Assembly (NCBI RefSeq): GCF_002633015.1
Contig: NZ_NSIU01000007.1
Location: 1-64,000, forward strand
DNA: 64,000 nucleotides
Reading direction: 5' to 3'
From: Sulfuricurvum sp. PD_MW2
GTDB taxonomy: Bacteria > Campylobacterota > Campylobacteria > Campylobacterales > Sulfurimonadaceae
How positions within the stretch are numbered: position 1 is the first letter of the stretch; each line of letters opens with the position of its first letter. Positions 1 to 12,936 of the stretch are shown here, piece by piece. The notes under the pieces are model-generated. The model made no database searches. It was given only the letters and a program-made list of their open reading frames with translations, and was not told where the DNA came from. The translations under genes were made by a program, and so were the position numbers.

Positions 1-143
1 ATGTGTAAGAGACAAGTATCACAGTGTGAATATTACACATTTCAAGAAAATTACGTATATTTTTATGAAATTCAGAAATATTTTAGTGGCATAACAAAGA
101 TTAACACTTAAGCGTCTGGTCAATCTCAAATTATTAAGGTTCT

Positions 144-677
144 CTAAGCGTCTTTGGATAAACTTCTAACTCGGCGACCTTCCTGGTGTGTTGGTCGCTT
201 AGAATTTTCTAATTTTACTCTTTGTGCATGAGTAATAGCTACAGCCATTGCATCCGTTATATCTAACGGCTTGATCTCTTTTGTTATCCCCAATATTTGT
301 TTTACCATAAACGCCACTTGTTCTTTTGCCGCTTTCGCTTTCCCTGTCAACGCTTTTTTCACCTGAAGGGGCGTATATTCCGCAAACATCCCATACTCTT
401 GTAAAAGCTTCAAGGTAATAGCTCCGCGAAACTGGGCAAGTTTTAAAACCGTTTTCGGATTGTGTGCGTAAAAGATATCTTCCATCGCCACTTCGTCTAT
501 TGTATGTGCGTGAAATAGCTGTTCGATTGCTTCGGCGACCTGAGGGATTTGATATTGAAGCGATTCGGCTTTAATCTTTATCAATCCGGCTTCAACCAGA
601 CGAATTTTTTGACCTTCGATAGTAACGATAGCATATCCGCAATTTCGTGTTCCAGGATCGATCCCTAAAATATTCAT
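144..677 (-). CDS. ruvC: Holliday junction resolvase RuvC
   Basis: N-term [39 protein letters not shown] and [12 protein letters not shown] motifs typical of RuvC. Confidence 0.95.
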   Translation of the reverse strand: MNILGIDPGTRNCGYAIVTIEGQKIRLVEAGLIKIKAESLQYQIPQVAEAIEQLFHAHTIDEVAMEDIFYAHNPKTVLKLAQFRGAITLKLLQEYGMFAEYTPLQVKKALTGKAKAAKEQVAFMVKQILGITKEIKPLDITDAMAVAITHAQRVKLENSKRPTHQEGRRVRSLSKDA

Positions 678-683
678 TATATT

Positions 684-775
684 CCTTATTCACATGAGTG
701 AAAAACTTCTATTCACTCCTTCTTTGATCCTAATTATAGGGAAATATCGGTATGATTTGGCAATTTATTCACAGG
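684..775. promoter_or_regulatory. putative oriC part 1: DnaA-box cluster upstream of dnaA
   Basis: TTATTCACA at 686-694 and 765-773 plus CTATTCACT around 709-718, in the ruvC/dnaA intergenic region. Confidence 0.65.
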
Positions 776-788
776 GGTTGAAAAAACG

Positions 789-2120
789 ATGAATTCGATC
801 GGTATACAGGTTTTAAATGCTTTAAAAGGTGAAATCAATGAAATTGATTACCTACGATATATTAAACAATTAACCTATGATGAAACCGAATCCAAAAGCA
901 ATCTTGCAATCTACCGTGCCCCAAACGCATTGATTGCCAACTGGGTAAGAACCAAATTTTCCGATAAAATTGCCCATCTTTTTGAAATCAAAACCAATAT
1001 TAAACCGACCGTTTCTATTCTCATACAATCCGCAAGTACATCCGCAGCTCCTGCTCAAAACCAAGCAGTTGTCGTTAATACGGAACGACCAAGCGGTTCA
1101 TTGCTCAACCCTTCTTATACGTTTCAAAACTTTGTCGTCGGTGATTCGAATAACTTTGCCTTCATCGCCGCCAAAAACGTCAGTGAAAAACCGGGAGTCG
1201 TCTACAACCCTCTCTTTATCTACGGAGGGGTAGGATTGGGTAAAACGCACTTGATGCAATCGGTCGGGAATGTTATGCTCGCTCAGGGGAAAACGGTTAT
1301 TTACACTTCAGTAGAACAGTTTCTCAACGATTTTTCCCGTCATTTGAACAACCGTACTATGGATCGCTTCAAAGATAAATACCGCAAATGTGATTTGCTC
1401 CTCATCGACGATATTCAATTTTTGAGCAACAAAAACCAGATTCAAGAAGAATTTTTCCACACATTTGATGCATTGCGTAATGAGAACAAACAAATCATTA
1501 TCACCTCCGATAAACCCCCCAAAAAAATCGGCGGTCTTGAAGAGCGTCTCAAAAGCCGTTTTGAATCAGGTCTTGTTGCCGATATACAGCCACCTGAACT
1601 CGAAACAAAAATTGAGATCATCAAGAAAAAATGTGAAATCAACCGTGTTAAACTCGATCGCGAGGTGATCAACTACGTTGCAACGATTATCGAAAACAAC
1701 ACTCGTGAGATCGAGGGGATTCTCTCCAAACTCAATGCCTATTCACAGCTCATGGGGGTCGACATCACCATCGAATTTGCCCGCAATGTCCTCAAAGAAC
1801 AAATGGCGGAAAAACGTAGCAACATTACCACCGACCTCATTATGGATACCATTGCAAAAGAGCTCAATATCAAACCTAGCGAGATTCGTTCAAAAAGCCG
1901 AAACAGCAATATCGTCTACGCACGCCGTATCGCCATCTATCTCGCCCGTTCACTCACACCGAACTCTATGCCTCAACTCGCTCAATACTTCGGGATGAAA
2001 GATCACACTGCCGTCAGCCATACTATGAAAAAAATTCAAGAACTGATGAAAAACGATGAAGATTTCCGAATGAAAATCGAAGAACTCTCCAATAAAGTCT
2101 CAATTGCTACTCCTGAATAA
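789..2120 (+). CDS. dnaA: chromosomal replication initiator protein DnaA
   Basis: Walker A GGVGLGKTHLMQ, LLIDDIQFL, C-terminal DHTAVSHTMKKI signature. Confidence 0.98.
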   Translation: MNSIGIQVLNALKGEINEIDYLRYIKQLTYDETESKSNLAIYRAPNALIANWVRTKFSDKIAHLFEIKTNIKPTVSILIQSASTSAAPAQNQAVVVNTERPSGSLLNPSYTFQNFVVGDSNNFAFIAAKNVSEKPGVVYNPLFIYGGVGLGKTHLMQSVGNVMLAQGKTVIYTSVEQFLNDFSRHLNNRTMDRFKDKYRKCDLLLIDDIQFLSNKNQIQEEFFHTFDALRNENKQIIITSDKPPKKIGGLEERLKSRFESGLVADIQPPELETKIEIIKKKCEINRVKLDREVINYVATIIENNTREIEGILSKLNAYSQLMGVDITIEFARNVLKEQMAEKRSNITTDLIMDTIAKELNIKPSEIRSKSRNSNIVYARRIAIYLARSLTPNSMPQLAQYFGMKDHTAVSHTMKKIQELMKNDEDFRMKIEELSNKVSIATPE

Positions 2121-2167
2121 CGTTTTATGTTTGTAAAGGGGTTTTAAAAAAGATATAATTCCCATTA

Positions 2168-2260
2168 CGTGAATAGATGTGAATGAAAAAGTATCCGTTC
2201 ATCACATGCTGATAATAGGCGAGATGGGAGTTTTGGAGTGGTTTTCACCCATTCACACCC
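2168..2260. promoter_or_regulatory. putative oriC part 2: DnaA-box cluster in dnaA-dnaN intergenic region
   Basis: CGTGAAT at 2168-2174, TGTGAAT starting near 2178, TTTTCACC at 2242-2249 and CCATTCACA at 2249-2257. Confidence 0.6.
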
Positions 2261-2312
2261 CCTTATTACTAACTACTACAATTAATGCTTTATATAATAA
2301 AAGGAGTCTTTT

Positions 2313-3380
2313 ATGAAAATTACCGTTGAAAAATCGGTTTTGGAAAATATCCTTCTACACCTACAACCTTTTTTAGAGAAAAAAGATACATCTCAAATCA
2401 CATCCCATATTTTGCTCTCAACAGACGGTAGAACCTTATTCGCAAAAGCAACCGATTATGAAATCGGTCTTGTGATTCAAACAAACTCCATCAGTGTTGA
2501 AGAGCCTGGATCACTTACTGCTAACGGTAAAAAACTTTTGGATATCATTCGTATTCTCAAAGATGAAGAGGTAGAACTCTCTTTGGAAAAAGAGACGTTG
2601 ATCATTCGACAAAAACGATCCAATTTCAAACTCCCAACCTATAAAAGCTCAGAATTTCCTTCTTTCCCAACAACGGATGGAAAACCGAACATCGCCATTA
2701 ATTCACACTTGTTGATTGAATCATTGAAAAAAATCACACCTGCTGCCGATACCAATAACCCTAAATTTGAACTCAACGGTGCTTTGATCGATATCAAAAG
2801 CAATCAAATCAATTTCGTATCAACCGATACACGGCGCCTAGCACTCGTTCAAATCGACAGTCAAAGCGATGCAGAACTCTCCATCATTGTCCCTAAAAAG
2901 GCGATTATCGAAATTCAAAAACTTTTCAACAACAATATCGAGATTTATTACGATAACACCCATCTCATCATTAAATCAGAAGATTCTCTTTTCTATACCA
3001 AACTGATCAATGGAAAATTTCCTGATTACAGCCGTATTATCCCAAGAGAAGCTCAACGTGTTCTAACACTTCCAAAAAGCGTCATTGTTACTGCAATCAA
3101 ACAGATTACGACGATCTCCAATGATTTGAAACTTACTTTCCAAAGTGATTCCATCTTGTTTGAAAGCTTGAGTGATGATAACATCGAAGCAAAAACAACT
3201 GTTGAAATCGAAAATGGATTTGAATCTCCGTTTATCCTTGCAATCAACAGTCGTTATATTTTGGATTTTTTATCTCAAGTAAACAGCACTGAATTCATCC
3301 TTGAAGCAAATGAATCGAATCAACCTTTTGTCTTGAAAGATCAAAATTTTAAAACAATCGTCATGCCGATTGTTATTTAA
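2313..3380 (+). CDS. dnaN: DNA polymerase III subunit beta (sliding clamp)
   Basis: MKITVEKSVLENIL..., TDTRRLALV, C-term VMPIVI; position after dnaA. Confidence 0.97.
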   Translation: MKITVEKSVLENILLHLQPFLEKKDTSQITSHILLSTDGRTLFAKATDYEIGLVIQTNSISVEEPGSLTANGKKLLDIIRILKDEEVELSLEKETLIIRQKRSNFKLPTYKSSEFPSFPTTDGKPNIAINSHLLIESLKKITPAADTNNPKFELNGALIDIKSNQINFVSTDTRRLALVQIDSQSDAELSIIVPKKAIIEIQKLFNNNIEIYYDNTHLIIKSEDSLFYTKLINGKFPDYSRIIPREAQRVLTLPKSVIVTAIKQITTISNDLKLTFQSDSILFESLSDDNIEAKTTVEIENGFESPFILAINSRYILDFLSQVNSTEFILEANESNQPFVLKDQNFKTIVMPIVI

Positions 3381-3465
3381 AAACCCTTCGTCATCCCATA
3401 GTTAAGAGGGGATGGCAATCAAATCTCCATAAAACCTTCTTTTTAGTTTCATTACGGTAAAATAA

Positions 3466-5811
<2,346 letters not shown>

Positions 5812-5817
5812 CTTTTT

Positions 5818-7215
5818 ATGACCTATCCTGAAAAAAAAGAGAGAGAACATCGTTTTGTACTTGCATTACGGATGGGATTACCGATCTTTTTTTTGAGTAC
5901 GGTCTCTCTTTTTGCACTTCTTACACAACACTACACCACATTCTCATCGCTGATTGTCCTATCCATCGCTATTTTGGGAGTAATGATCTATTTTATTTTT
6001 TATCTTATTTACCAAAGCAGTCGGGAAAATATTACCGATCCTATCACACATACATTTACCTCTGAATTTTTTTTCCGATTAGCAACAAAAGCGTTTGCAA
6101 AAAAAACGCACACAATGGTTATGATCAGTGTAGAAAATTTATGGTCGATCAATGAACGCTACGGATTTAAAAATGGAGACGATGCACTTCAAAATACAGT
6201 CTATAAAATAGATCAGTTTTTTCGTGAAAAAGGGGTAGAAAAGCTCCCTATAGGACGTCATAAAGGGGGTGATTTTTTAATTTTGCTCGCGGGTGAAAAA
6301 GAGAAATACACAGCGTTGTTAGAACTGTTTTTGAGTAAATACCAAAATTTTGTTCATAACGAAATTGAGATACGCCTCGAAGCGGTTATGATCGATTCAC
6401 GTTTATCACAAGAGATCGAATTGCTAACAAGCCGTTTGTATGAACTGCACAATGACCGTATTAACAGCGATAGAGAAGAACTTTATTCCATTAGTGATCT
6501 TGAAACCGAAATTTTAAATGCACTAAGTGAAAAACGTTTTTCCATCGGATTTTTACCTGTTTGCTGCGATGAAAATCAAATTTATGATACTACGGTGAAA
6601 CTGATCGACTCGCAAGGGCGTTTCATCCATCAAAGCCGCTATATTCCGGCATTGAACCGACTCAACAAAATGCGTCTGTTTGAAAGTGAAATTCTTGAAC
6701 ATTTGGGATCGCTATGCGATGAATCGACTCGAAATTTTATCGTTACAATTTCATCGGTTACGTTACGAAATCCCCATTTTTTTGAACATGCTTTGACTCT
6801 TTTTGAGCGTTATCCAAAAGCGCGTTATAAAATAACGATGTTATTTGAAGAGAAAGAGTATTGTCACCAATTGGAGCGGTTTGCTCAACAAATCGCACAT
6901 TATCGAAAAGCGGGATACAAAATCGCTTTGGATAAGCTCGGAGGACATCATACCGCTCTTTTATATTTGAAAGAGCTGGAGATAGATGTCGTCCGATTTG
7001 ATACTAACTATAGCCGTAACATTCGAAAAGAAGGGTATCGAAATATTCTCCAGGGGCTTAATCTTAGTGCGCATTTGTGCGGAGCAAATACATGGATTTC
7101 GATGATTGAAGATGAAGAATCGGATCACATTGCCCAATCGCTGAAGATTAATTATCGAGAGGGAAATTATCTGGGTAAAATTTTGAATGAAGAACAATTA
7201 AAAGGAAAAGAATGA
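5818..7215 (+). CDS. membrane protein with degenerate GGDEF and degenerate EAL-like domains
   Basis: Two N-terminal TM helices; KGGDFLILL at the GGDEF position; EAL-like pattern IALDKLGGHHTALLYLKELEIDVVRFD without the EAL glutamate. Confidence 0.7.
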   Translation: MTYPEKKEREHRFVLALRMGLPIFFLSTVSLFALLTQHYTTFSSLIVLSIAILGVMIYFIFYLIYQSSRENITDPITHTFTSEFFFRLATKAFAKKTHTMVMISVENLWSINERYGFKNGDDALQNTVYKIDQFFREKGVEKLPIGRHKGGDFLILLAGEKEKYTALLELFLSKYQNFVHNEIEIRLEAVMIDSRLSQEIELLTSRLYELHNDRINSDREELYSISDLETEILNALSEKRFSIGFLPVCCDENQIYDTTVKLIDSQGRFIHQSRYIPALNRLNKMRLFESEILEHLGSLCDESTRNFIVTISSVTLRNPHFFEHALTLFERYPKARYKITMLFEEKEYCHQLERFAQQIAHYRKAGYKIALDKLGGHHTALLYLKELEIDVVRFDTNYSRNIRKEGYRNILQGLNLSAHLCGANTWISMIEDEESDHIAQSLKINYREGNYLGKILNEEQLKGKE

Positions 7216-7604
7216 AATACGGTGAACAAATTGTTGAAAATTTTGATGTAGAAAAAGATTTTGAAATTTGGCCGAATCAACATGAACGCGATTATGTGAT
7301 CAAAGTAACACTACCGGAATTTACCTGTTTATGTCCGCGCAGCGGCTATCCCGATTTTGCAACGATTTACGTCGAATATACGCCGGATAAATGGGTAGCA
7401 GAACTCAAAGCGATCAAACTATATATTAATTCATTCAGAAACCGTCATATTTCGCACGAAAACAGTGCAAACGAGATTTACAGCACATTCGAGAAAAAAA
7501 TCGCTCCTAAGCGATTAAAAGTGGTTGCAGACTATTATCCGCGCGGAAATGTTCATACGGTAGTGGAAATTGATAGCGAACAAATGGTAAAAGAGAAAAA
7601 GTAA
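7212..7604 (+). CDS. queF: NADPH-dependent 7-cyano-7-deazaguanine reductase QueF
   Basis: FTCLCPRSGYPDFATI and ELKAIKLYINSFRNRHISHE motifs. Confidence 0.95.
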   Translation: MKYGEQIVENFDVEKDFEIWPNQHERDYVIKVTLPEFTCLCPRSGYPDFATIYVEYTPDKWVAELKAIKLYINSFRNRHISHENSANEIYSTFEKKIAPKRLKVVADYYPRGNVHTVVEIDSEQMVKEKK

Positions 7605-7653
7605 TTTCCCGGTAAATCAAAAAGGATATACTTCTCAGCAAAAAAGGTTCATT

Positions 7654-8958
7654 ATGCGCTTTTTTGCCCTTTTGCTCATCCCGTTATGGATGAGTGCTTC
7701 AAACCTCAAAGATAAAATAGACCACATTATCGTTATCTATCTCGAAAACCGCAGTTTCGATAATCTGTTTTATGGTTTTCACGGAGCAGATACCTCGGAT
7801 GCCCCTTTACAATCTTATCCACTTCAAATAAATGGTGAGGGAAAAACCTATTCACATATTGAGATGGGTCCTAATGCAATACAATCGGGATTTCCAAAAC
7901 AGATCAATAACACCCCATTTTTGCTTGACGAGTTCATATCTCAAGAGGGGATGATTCCCGACATGGTACACCGTTTTTACCAAAACATCCTCCAAATCAA
8001 TAACGGAAAAAATGACCGGTTTGCTTATATCAGTAATGAAAAAGCTCTTGTGATGGGGTATCACAATATGCGTGAAAGTCATATGTGGCGATACGCAAAA
8101 GAGTTTACGCTGTGTGACCGATTTTTTGCTGCGGCATATGGGGGGTCGTTTTTAAATCATCAGTGGCTGATTGCGGCGCAAACACCCTATGTTGGAAAAG
8201 AGAGCAATATTTCCCGCTATGAATTGGATGAAAATGGCGAAATTATCAAAGACGGTATATTAACCCCTGATGGATATGCGGTTAATACGATTCAGCCATT
8301 TTACCCGCCTTTTAAAGCTAAATATTCCGATTCGGCATTGCGGTTAAAACCACTAATGCATGATACGATCGGGGATCGGCTGAGTGAACGAAATATTTCA
8401 TGGGGTTGGTACAGCGGTGGCTATCGTAAAGCGCTTGAGGGTAAAGGGGATGAAATTCACTACCAATACCATCACAATCCGTTTTTGTATTTTGAACGCT
8501 ATAAGCCCGGCAGTGAGGGGCGTCGCCACTTGCATGACGAAGAGGAACTGATAAAGCAGATCAATAACTCATTATTGCCGAATGTGGTGTTTTTTAAGCC
8601 TTCTGCCGAAGATAATCAGCATCCTGGTTATGCGAGTGTGAAAGCGGCGGATGAGAAACTCTATCAAATCGTAGAGCTGATTCGTTCAAACAAACCTTTA
8701 TGGGAGAAGTCACTCATTTTGGTTACATACGATGAGAACGGAGGATTGTGGGACCATGTTGCACCTCCTGCGGCAGATCGTTGGGGTCCGGGGACGCGGG
8801 TACCCGCATTAGTCATATCTCCGTATGCAAAAAAAGGGTATGTGGACCATACACTTTATGACACCACTTCTATTTTACGCTTTATCGAATGGCGACACAA
8901 TTTGAAACTTGTTGGAGAACGTCAAAGCGCCAATATGCTTAATGCTTTTGAAGAGTAA
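7654..8958 (+). CDS. secreted phosphoesterase family protein (acid phosphatase / phospholipase C type)
   Basis: Signal peptide; DHIIVIYLENRSFDNLFYGFHG; VTYDENGGLWDHVAPP; RVPALVISPYAKKGYVDH. Confidence 0.85.
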   Translation: MRFFALLLIPLWMSASNLKDKIDHIIVIYLENRSFDNLFYGFHGADTSDAPLQSYPLQINGEGKTYSHIEMGPNAIQSGFPKQINNTPFLLDEFISQEGMIPDMVHRFYQNILQINNGKNDRFAYISNEKALVMGYHNMRESHMWRYAKEFTLCDRFFAAAYGGSFLNHQWLIAAQTPYVGKESNISRYELDENGEIIKDGILTPDGYAVNTIQPFYPPFKAKYSDSALRLKPLMHDTIGDRLSERNISWGWYSGGYRKALEGKGDEIHYQYHHNPFLYFERYKPGSEGRRHLHDEEELIKQINNSLLPNVVFFKPSAEDNQHPGYASVKAADEKLYQIVELIRSNKPLWEKSLILVTYDENGGLWDHVAPPAADRWGPGTRVPALVISPYAKKGYVDHTLYDTTSILRFIEWRHNLKLVGERQSANMLNAFEE

Positions 8959-9010
8959 ATTTGTTATATGGAATATCGTTACTGAATGGATGCAATGTGA
9001 AGCGGTGAAG

Positions 9011-9031
9011 AAAAAAAGGAGCAAAAGCTCC
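9011..9031 (-). terminator. intrinsic terminator downstream of pstB
   Basis: On the minus strand GGAGC-TTTT-GCTCC is followed by TTTTTTT. Confidence 0.75.
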
Positions 9032-9037
9032 GAGGAA

Positions 9038-9823
9038 TCACCCGAATTTACCGGTGATATATTCTTGTGTCAATTTTTCTTTCGGGGTAACGAAGAGTTC
9101 TTCAGTGTGCCCCAACTCGATCAAATCCCCTAAATACATAAATCCGGTGTAATCACTCACACGAGCTGCTTGCTGCATATTATGGGTAACGATGATGATC
9201 GAAACACGCTCTTTGAGTTCAATAACCAGTTTTTCAATTCCTTGGGTTGAAATCGGATCAAGTGCCGAGGTCGGTTCGTCGAAGAGGAGAACTTCAGGCT
9301 CAACCGCAATCGCACGTGCGATACATAAACGCTGCTGTTGACCTCCGGAGAGACCGTTGGCATCGTGTTTGAGGCGGTCTTTTACCTCTTTCCAAATAGC
9401 GGCGTCTTGGAGCGCTTTTTCAACACGCCCTTCCAACTCGGTTTTGTTTTTAATCCCTTGAAGACGCATACCATACGCGACATTATCGAAAATCGACATC
9501 GGAAACGCCGTCGGTTTTTGGAAAATCATCCCGATTTTGGTGCGTAAATGGATCAAATCTTCTTTAGGATCGAGGATATTGCGACCTTCAAACTCGATCT
9601 CACCTTCGTATTTGTTCCCCGGATAGAGATCGTGCATACGGTTGAATGAACGAAGTAAGGTTGTTTTTCCGCATCCTGATGGTCCGATCAATGCCGTAAC
9701 GGAGTGTTTGGCGATCGGCATCGTTACTTTTTTCAAACTTGGCGTAGTAGCACCTTTGTAGGTGAAACTAAAATTACGGACGTGGAGTGAACATTCATCT
9801 TTGATATCGATAATACTTGCCAT
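9038..9823 (-). CDS. pstB: phosphate ABC transporter ATP-binding protein PstB
   Basis: Walker [34 protein letters not shown]; start set to [10 protein letters not shown] rather than the longer ORF start. Confidence 0.96.
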   Translation of the reverse strand: MASIIDIKDECSLHVRNFSFTYKGATTPSLKKVTMPIAKHSVTALIGPSGCGKTTLLRSFNRMHDLYPGNKYEGEIEFEGRNILDPKEDLIHLRTKIGMIFQKPTAFPMSIFDNVAYGMRLQGIKNKTELEGRVEKALQDAAIWKEVKDRLKHDANGLSGGQQQRLCIARAIAVEPEVLLFDEPTSALDPISTQGIEKLVIELKERVSIIIVTHNMQQAARVSDYTGFMYLGDLIELGHTEELFVTPKEKLTQEYITGKFG

Positions 9824-9825
9824 AA

Positions 9826-10668
9826 TTATTTCCTTTTTCCGGCTAATAAAATAAGTCGTCCCACAATATTGAGACCTAAAATAAACATTGAGAGGATAAA
9901 TGCTGCCGCCCATCCGAGTTGTTGCCAGTCATCGTAGGGACTGATTGCATAGTTAAACATCGTAACTGTAAGCGAAGGCATTGCTTCATTCAAATCGGTG
10001 GTGAAAAAGTTATCGTTAAATGAAGTGAATAACAACGGTGCCGTTTCGCCTCCGACACGGGCGATACCGAGCAATACACCGGTCAAAATACCCGCTTTTG
10101 CACCGCGATAAACGACATCCATAATCACTTTGTATTTTGGTGCACCAAGTGCAAATGCCGCTTCTCTAAGCGTTCCGGGTACCAGTTGGAGCATATCGTC
10201 CGTTGTACGCAAAATGATCGGAATCATGATAATCGCGAGTGCGATCGCTCCGGCCCATGCACTGAAGTGCCCCATCGGCATAACGACCACAGCGTAGACG
10301 AAAGCTCCGATAACAATCGAAGGTGCCGACATCATGATATCACTGATATCGCGGATTGTGTGGGCAAGTTTTGAGTTTTTACCGTATTCGCTCAAATACG
10401 TTCCCGCCATAATTCCGAGGGGAACACCGATGAGAGTTGCCAAACCGACAAGGATGAGCTGTCCGACAAGAGCGTGTTTAAGACCGCTTTCGGCATAGCC
10501 CGGAGGTGATCCCTCGAACATAAAGATGCTCCAACTCAACGAGTCGACCCCTTTCATCACTAAAACCCCGAGGATCCAAAACAAAAAGGCGAGGGCGATA
10601 ATCGCGCTTAGCGTCGAGAATCCAAGAGCGATGCGGTTGATGATGATCCGTTTTTGGGTTGCGGTCAT
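9826..10668 (-). CDS. pstA: phosphate ABC transporter permease PstA
   Basis: ABC permease with [32 protein letters not shown]. Confidence 0.95.
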   Translation of the reverse strand: MTATQKRIIINRIALGFSTLSAIIALAFLFWILGVLVMKGVDSLSWSIFMFEGSPPGYAESGLKHALVGQLILVGLATLIGVPLGIMAGTYLSEYGKNSKLAHTIRDISDIMMSAPSIVIGAFVYAVVVMPMGHFSAWAGAIALAIIMIPIILRTTDDMLQLVPGTLREAAFALGAPKYKVIMDVVYRGAKAGILTGVLLGIARVGGETAPLLFTSFNDNFFTTDLNEAMPSLTVTMFNYAISPYDDWQQLGWAAAFILSMFILGLNIVGRLILLAGKRK

Positions 10669-11516
10669 TGTCCTTTCCTCACTTTACGTAAAAAGTAAAA
10701 TTTTGCGATAGCGATGACGACAAAGCTCATTACAAGCAGGGTTAGCGCCAATCCAAACAGGCTCGAGAAATAGAGTGACGAATCGGCTTCGGTAAATTCG
10801 TTTGCCAATGTAACCGGAATCGAAGTCGTCGGATCAAGAATGGTTTTTGGGGTGTGGTGGACATTCCCCATTACAAACGTTACCGCCATAGTCTCTCCGA
10901 TTGCCCGACCCAGAGCGAGAATGAGTGAACCGATAATCCCGGCTTTGGCGTAAGGGATGATGATATCTTTGATCACATCCCACTGGGTTCCACCCAGAGC
11001 GTAGGCCGATTCTTTCAAAATATCGGGAGTGGTGTTCATCGCATCGCGGGTGACAGCTGCCATAAACGGCAAAATCATAATCGCCAAAACGATTCCTGCC
11101 GCCAATAGACCGATCCCCATCCCGCCGAAAATATCACGTAGAATCGGTACGAAGAAAAAGAGTCCCCACATCCCGTAGATAACGGAAGGGATGGCGGCGA
11201 GAAGCTCGACGCTCACTCCGAAGAACCCTTTGATTTTATCGTGAGCAATTTCACTGAGGAAAATAGCAACACCGATAGCCACGGGAATTGCCAATAGCAT
11301 CGCCAAAAACGTCGAAGCGACAGAACCGAAAATCGCCGCATACGCGCCGAATTTTTCGAGGTTCGGTGCCCATTCGTCTTTGGTAATGAAATCAAAACCG
11401 AACGTTTGCATCGCTTCGATCGAGTGATTAAAGAGGACCACAAAAATCCAGGCAACGATGAAAAGGATCAACAGTGCGCTGGTACGGGTCATATTTAGGA
11501 AGATTTTATCAATCAT
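10665..11516 (-). CDS. pstC: phosphate ABC transporter permease PstC
   Basis: AIPSVIYGMWGLFFFVP, GRAIGETMAVTFVMGN; 4-bp overlap with pstA. Confidence 0.95.
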   Translation of the reverse strand: MIDKIFLNMTRTSALLILFIVAWIFVVLFNHSIEAMQTFGFDFITKDEWAPNLEKFGAYAAIFGSVASTFLAMLLAIPVAIGVAIFLSEIAHDKIKGFFGVSVELLAAIPSVIYGMWGLFFFVPILRDIFGGMGIGLLAAGIVLAIMILPFMAAVTRDAMNTTPDILKESAYALGGTQWDVIKDIIIPYAKAGIIGSLILALGRAIGETMAVTFVMGNVHHTPKTILDPTTSIPVTLANEFTEADSSLYFSSLFGLALTLLVMSFVVIAIAKFYFLRKVRKGQ

Positions 11517-11562
11517 GCCAAGCCCTTGAGCAAAAAATTAGGGCAATTTTATTGCAAGATGA

Positions 11563-12936
11563 TTACAGTTGAGTTACGAGCCACTCAAGTGCTTCTTCAT
11601 GGGTCGAAAAAACTTGATCGAGTTGGGCATGATAGGCCTGTTCCAAAATACCTTTAAATGTCTCCGATGGGGTTAATCCATACGAAATTAAATCCCGTCC
11701 CATAAGTAATGGTTTTGGAGGCTCAAATAAAACATTCAATGCCGATGCACGTTCGTAAAGCCACTCTCCTGCCTCAAAGGTTTTTGGAACAGGGGTATTG
11801 AAAGAGCGTCCGTAAAAATCAGCTTTTGCAACACGTATCAGATCATGAATGCAAACGTGTGTGCTTAAATGTAAAATAGCTCTGTCATCGGCGCTAGAGC
11901 GATAAAGTTTACGCGGGAAACCGTGATAGCGGATGAGAGGAAGAATACGCTCAACCAAATCTTTATCATCGGTTATGCGAGATAACCAATCTCTAGCAAT
12001 TTCGACACCTGCTTCTGCATGTTTCGGGGCATTTAATTGGCCGTTTTCGATGAGCGTGGTCTGAGGTTTTCCGATGTCGTGCAATAGCATCGTAAGCATC
12101 AATACCATATCATCACGCCATTGTCCGCTTCGTAACGATGCCATTGTATCAAGTGCCATTAGGGTGTGATTCCATACCGACCCTTCAGGATGAGACTCTT
12201 TTTCTTGGGGGGTTGTTTCAAGTTGATCCAAAGGAGAAAAGAACTCCAATCCTCCCATTTCTCGAAACAGCGCAAATCCGATGGAGGGGCGGTCACTTTG
12301 TAAAAGAAGTTTTTTTAACTCTTCAAAAATCCGCTCTTTCGGAAGCTCTGCGAGGGCACCTTCTGCAATCATGTTGCGGCAAAGATCAAGGAGTGTTGTA
12401 TCGCATGTGAGCTCATATCGGGCGGCAAACTGTACGGCGCGCAATACTCGCAAAGGATCATCGACAAATGTTTCGGGATCGACACAGCGGAGAATTTTGT
12501 TTTCCAAATCGTTCAAGCCGTCGTAGGGATCCAGTAATTTTTTTTCTATCGGATCGTATCCTATCGCATTGATTGTGAAATCACGGCGACGTGCTGCGGC
12601 TGAAAAATCGAGATGGCTATGCCATGCCATCTCAAAACCTTTGTGTCCAAAGCCCGATTTGGATTCGGTACGAGGAGGAGAAAAATCGATTGCATAGCCC
12701 TCATAGGAGAGTTTTATGACGCCGAAGCTTTTGCCGTAAAGCCCCATTTTTCCGAAAGGCTTTAGGAGTGTTTCGAGTGTTTCGAGAGAGGTGACGCCGT
12801 AGAGTTCGATATCGAGATCTTGAGTCATGTGACCAGTAAAATGATCCCGAACAAATCCACCTACAAAAATGGCTCTGATCCCGTGGTACGAGAGATGTTC
12901 AACCAGTCGTACCAAAGGGAGAGGGAGGTGTATCAT
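11563..12936 (-). CDS. CCA tRNA nucleotidyltransferase / poly(A) polymerase family protein with HD domain
   Basis: IFVGGFVRDHFTGHMTQDLDIELYG, RRRDFTINAIGYD, DDPLRVLRAVQFAAR, LLHDIGKP (HD). Confidence 0.9.
   Translation of the reverse strand: MIHLPLPLVRLVEHLSYHGIRAIFVGGFVRDHFTGHMTQDLDIELYGVTSLETLETLLKPFGKMGLYGKSFGVIKLSYEGYAIDFSPPRTESKSGFGHKGFEMAWHSHLDFSAAARRRDFTINAIGYDPIEKKLLDPYDGLNDLENKILRCVDPETFVDDPLRVLRAVQFAARYELTCDTTLLDLCRNMIAEGALAELPKERIFEELKKLLLQSDRPSIGFALFREMGGLEFFSPLDQLETTPQEKESHPEGSVWNHTLMALDTMASLRSGQWRDDMVLMLTMLLHDIGKPQTTLIENGQLNAPKHAEAGVEIARDWLSRITDDKDLVERILPLIRYHGFPRKLYRSSADDRAILHLSTHVCIHDLIRVAKADFYGRSFNTPVPKTFEAGEWLYERASALNVLFEPPKPLLMGRDLISYGLTPSETFKGILEQAYHAQLDQVFSTHEEALEWLVTQL

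Noticed and set aside
105-155. Repeated TTAAGCGTCT / CTAAGCGTCT near the ruvC stop
   Set aside because: Only a ~9-bp repeat, one copy inside ruvC; insufficient to claim function.
5830-5840. A8 homopolymer near the start of the GGDEF-EAL-like gene as a phase-variation switch
   Set aside because: A/T tracts this short are common in this AT-rich sequence and no alternate-frame evidence exists.
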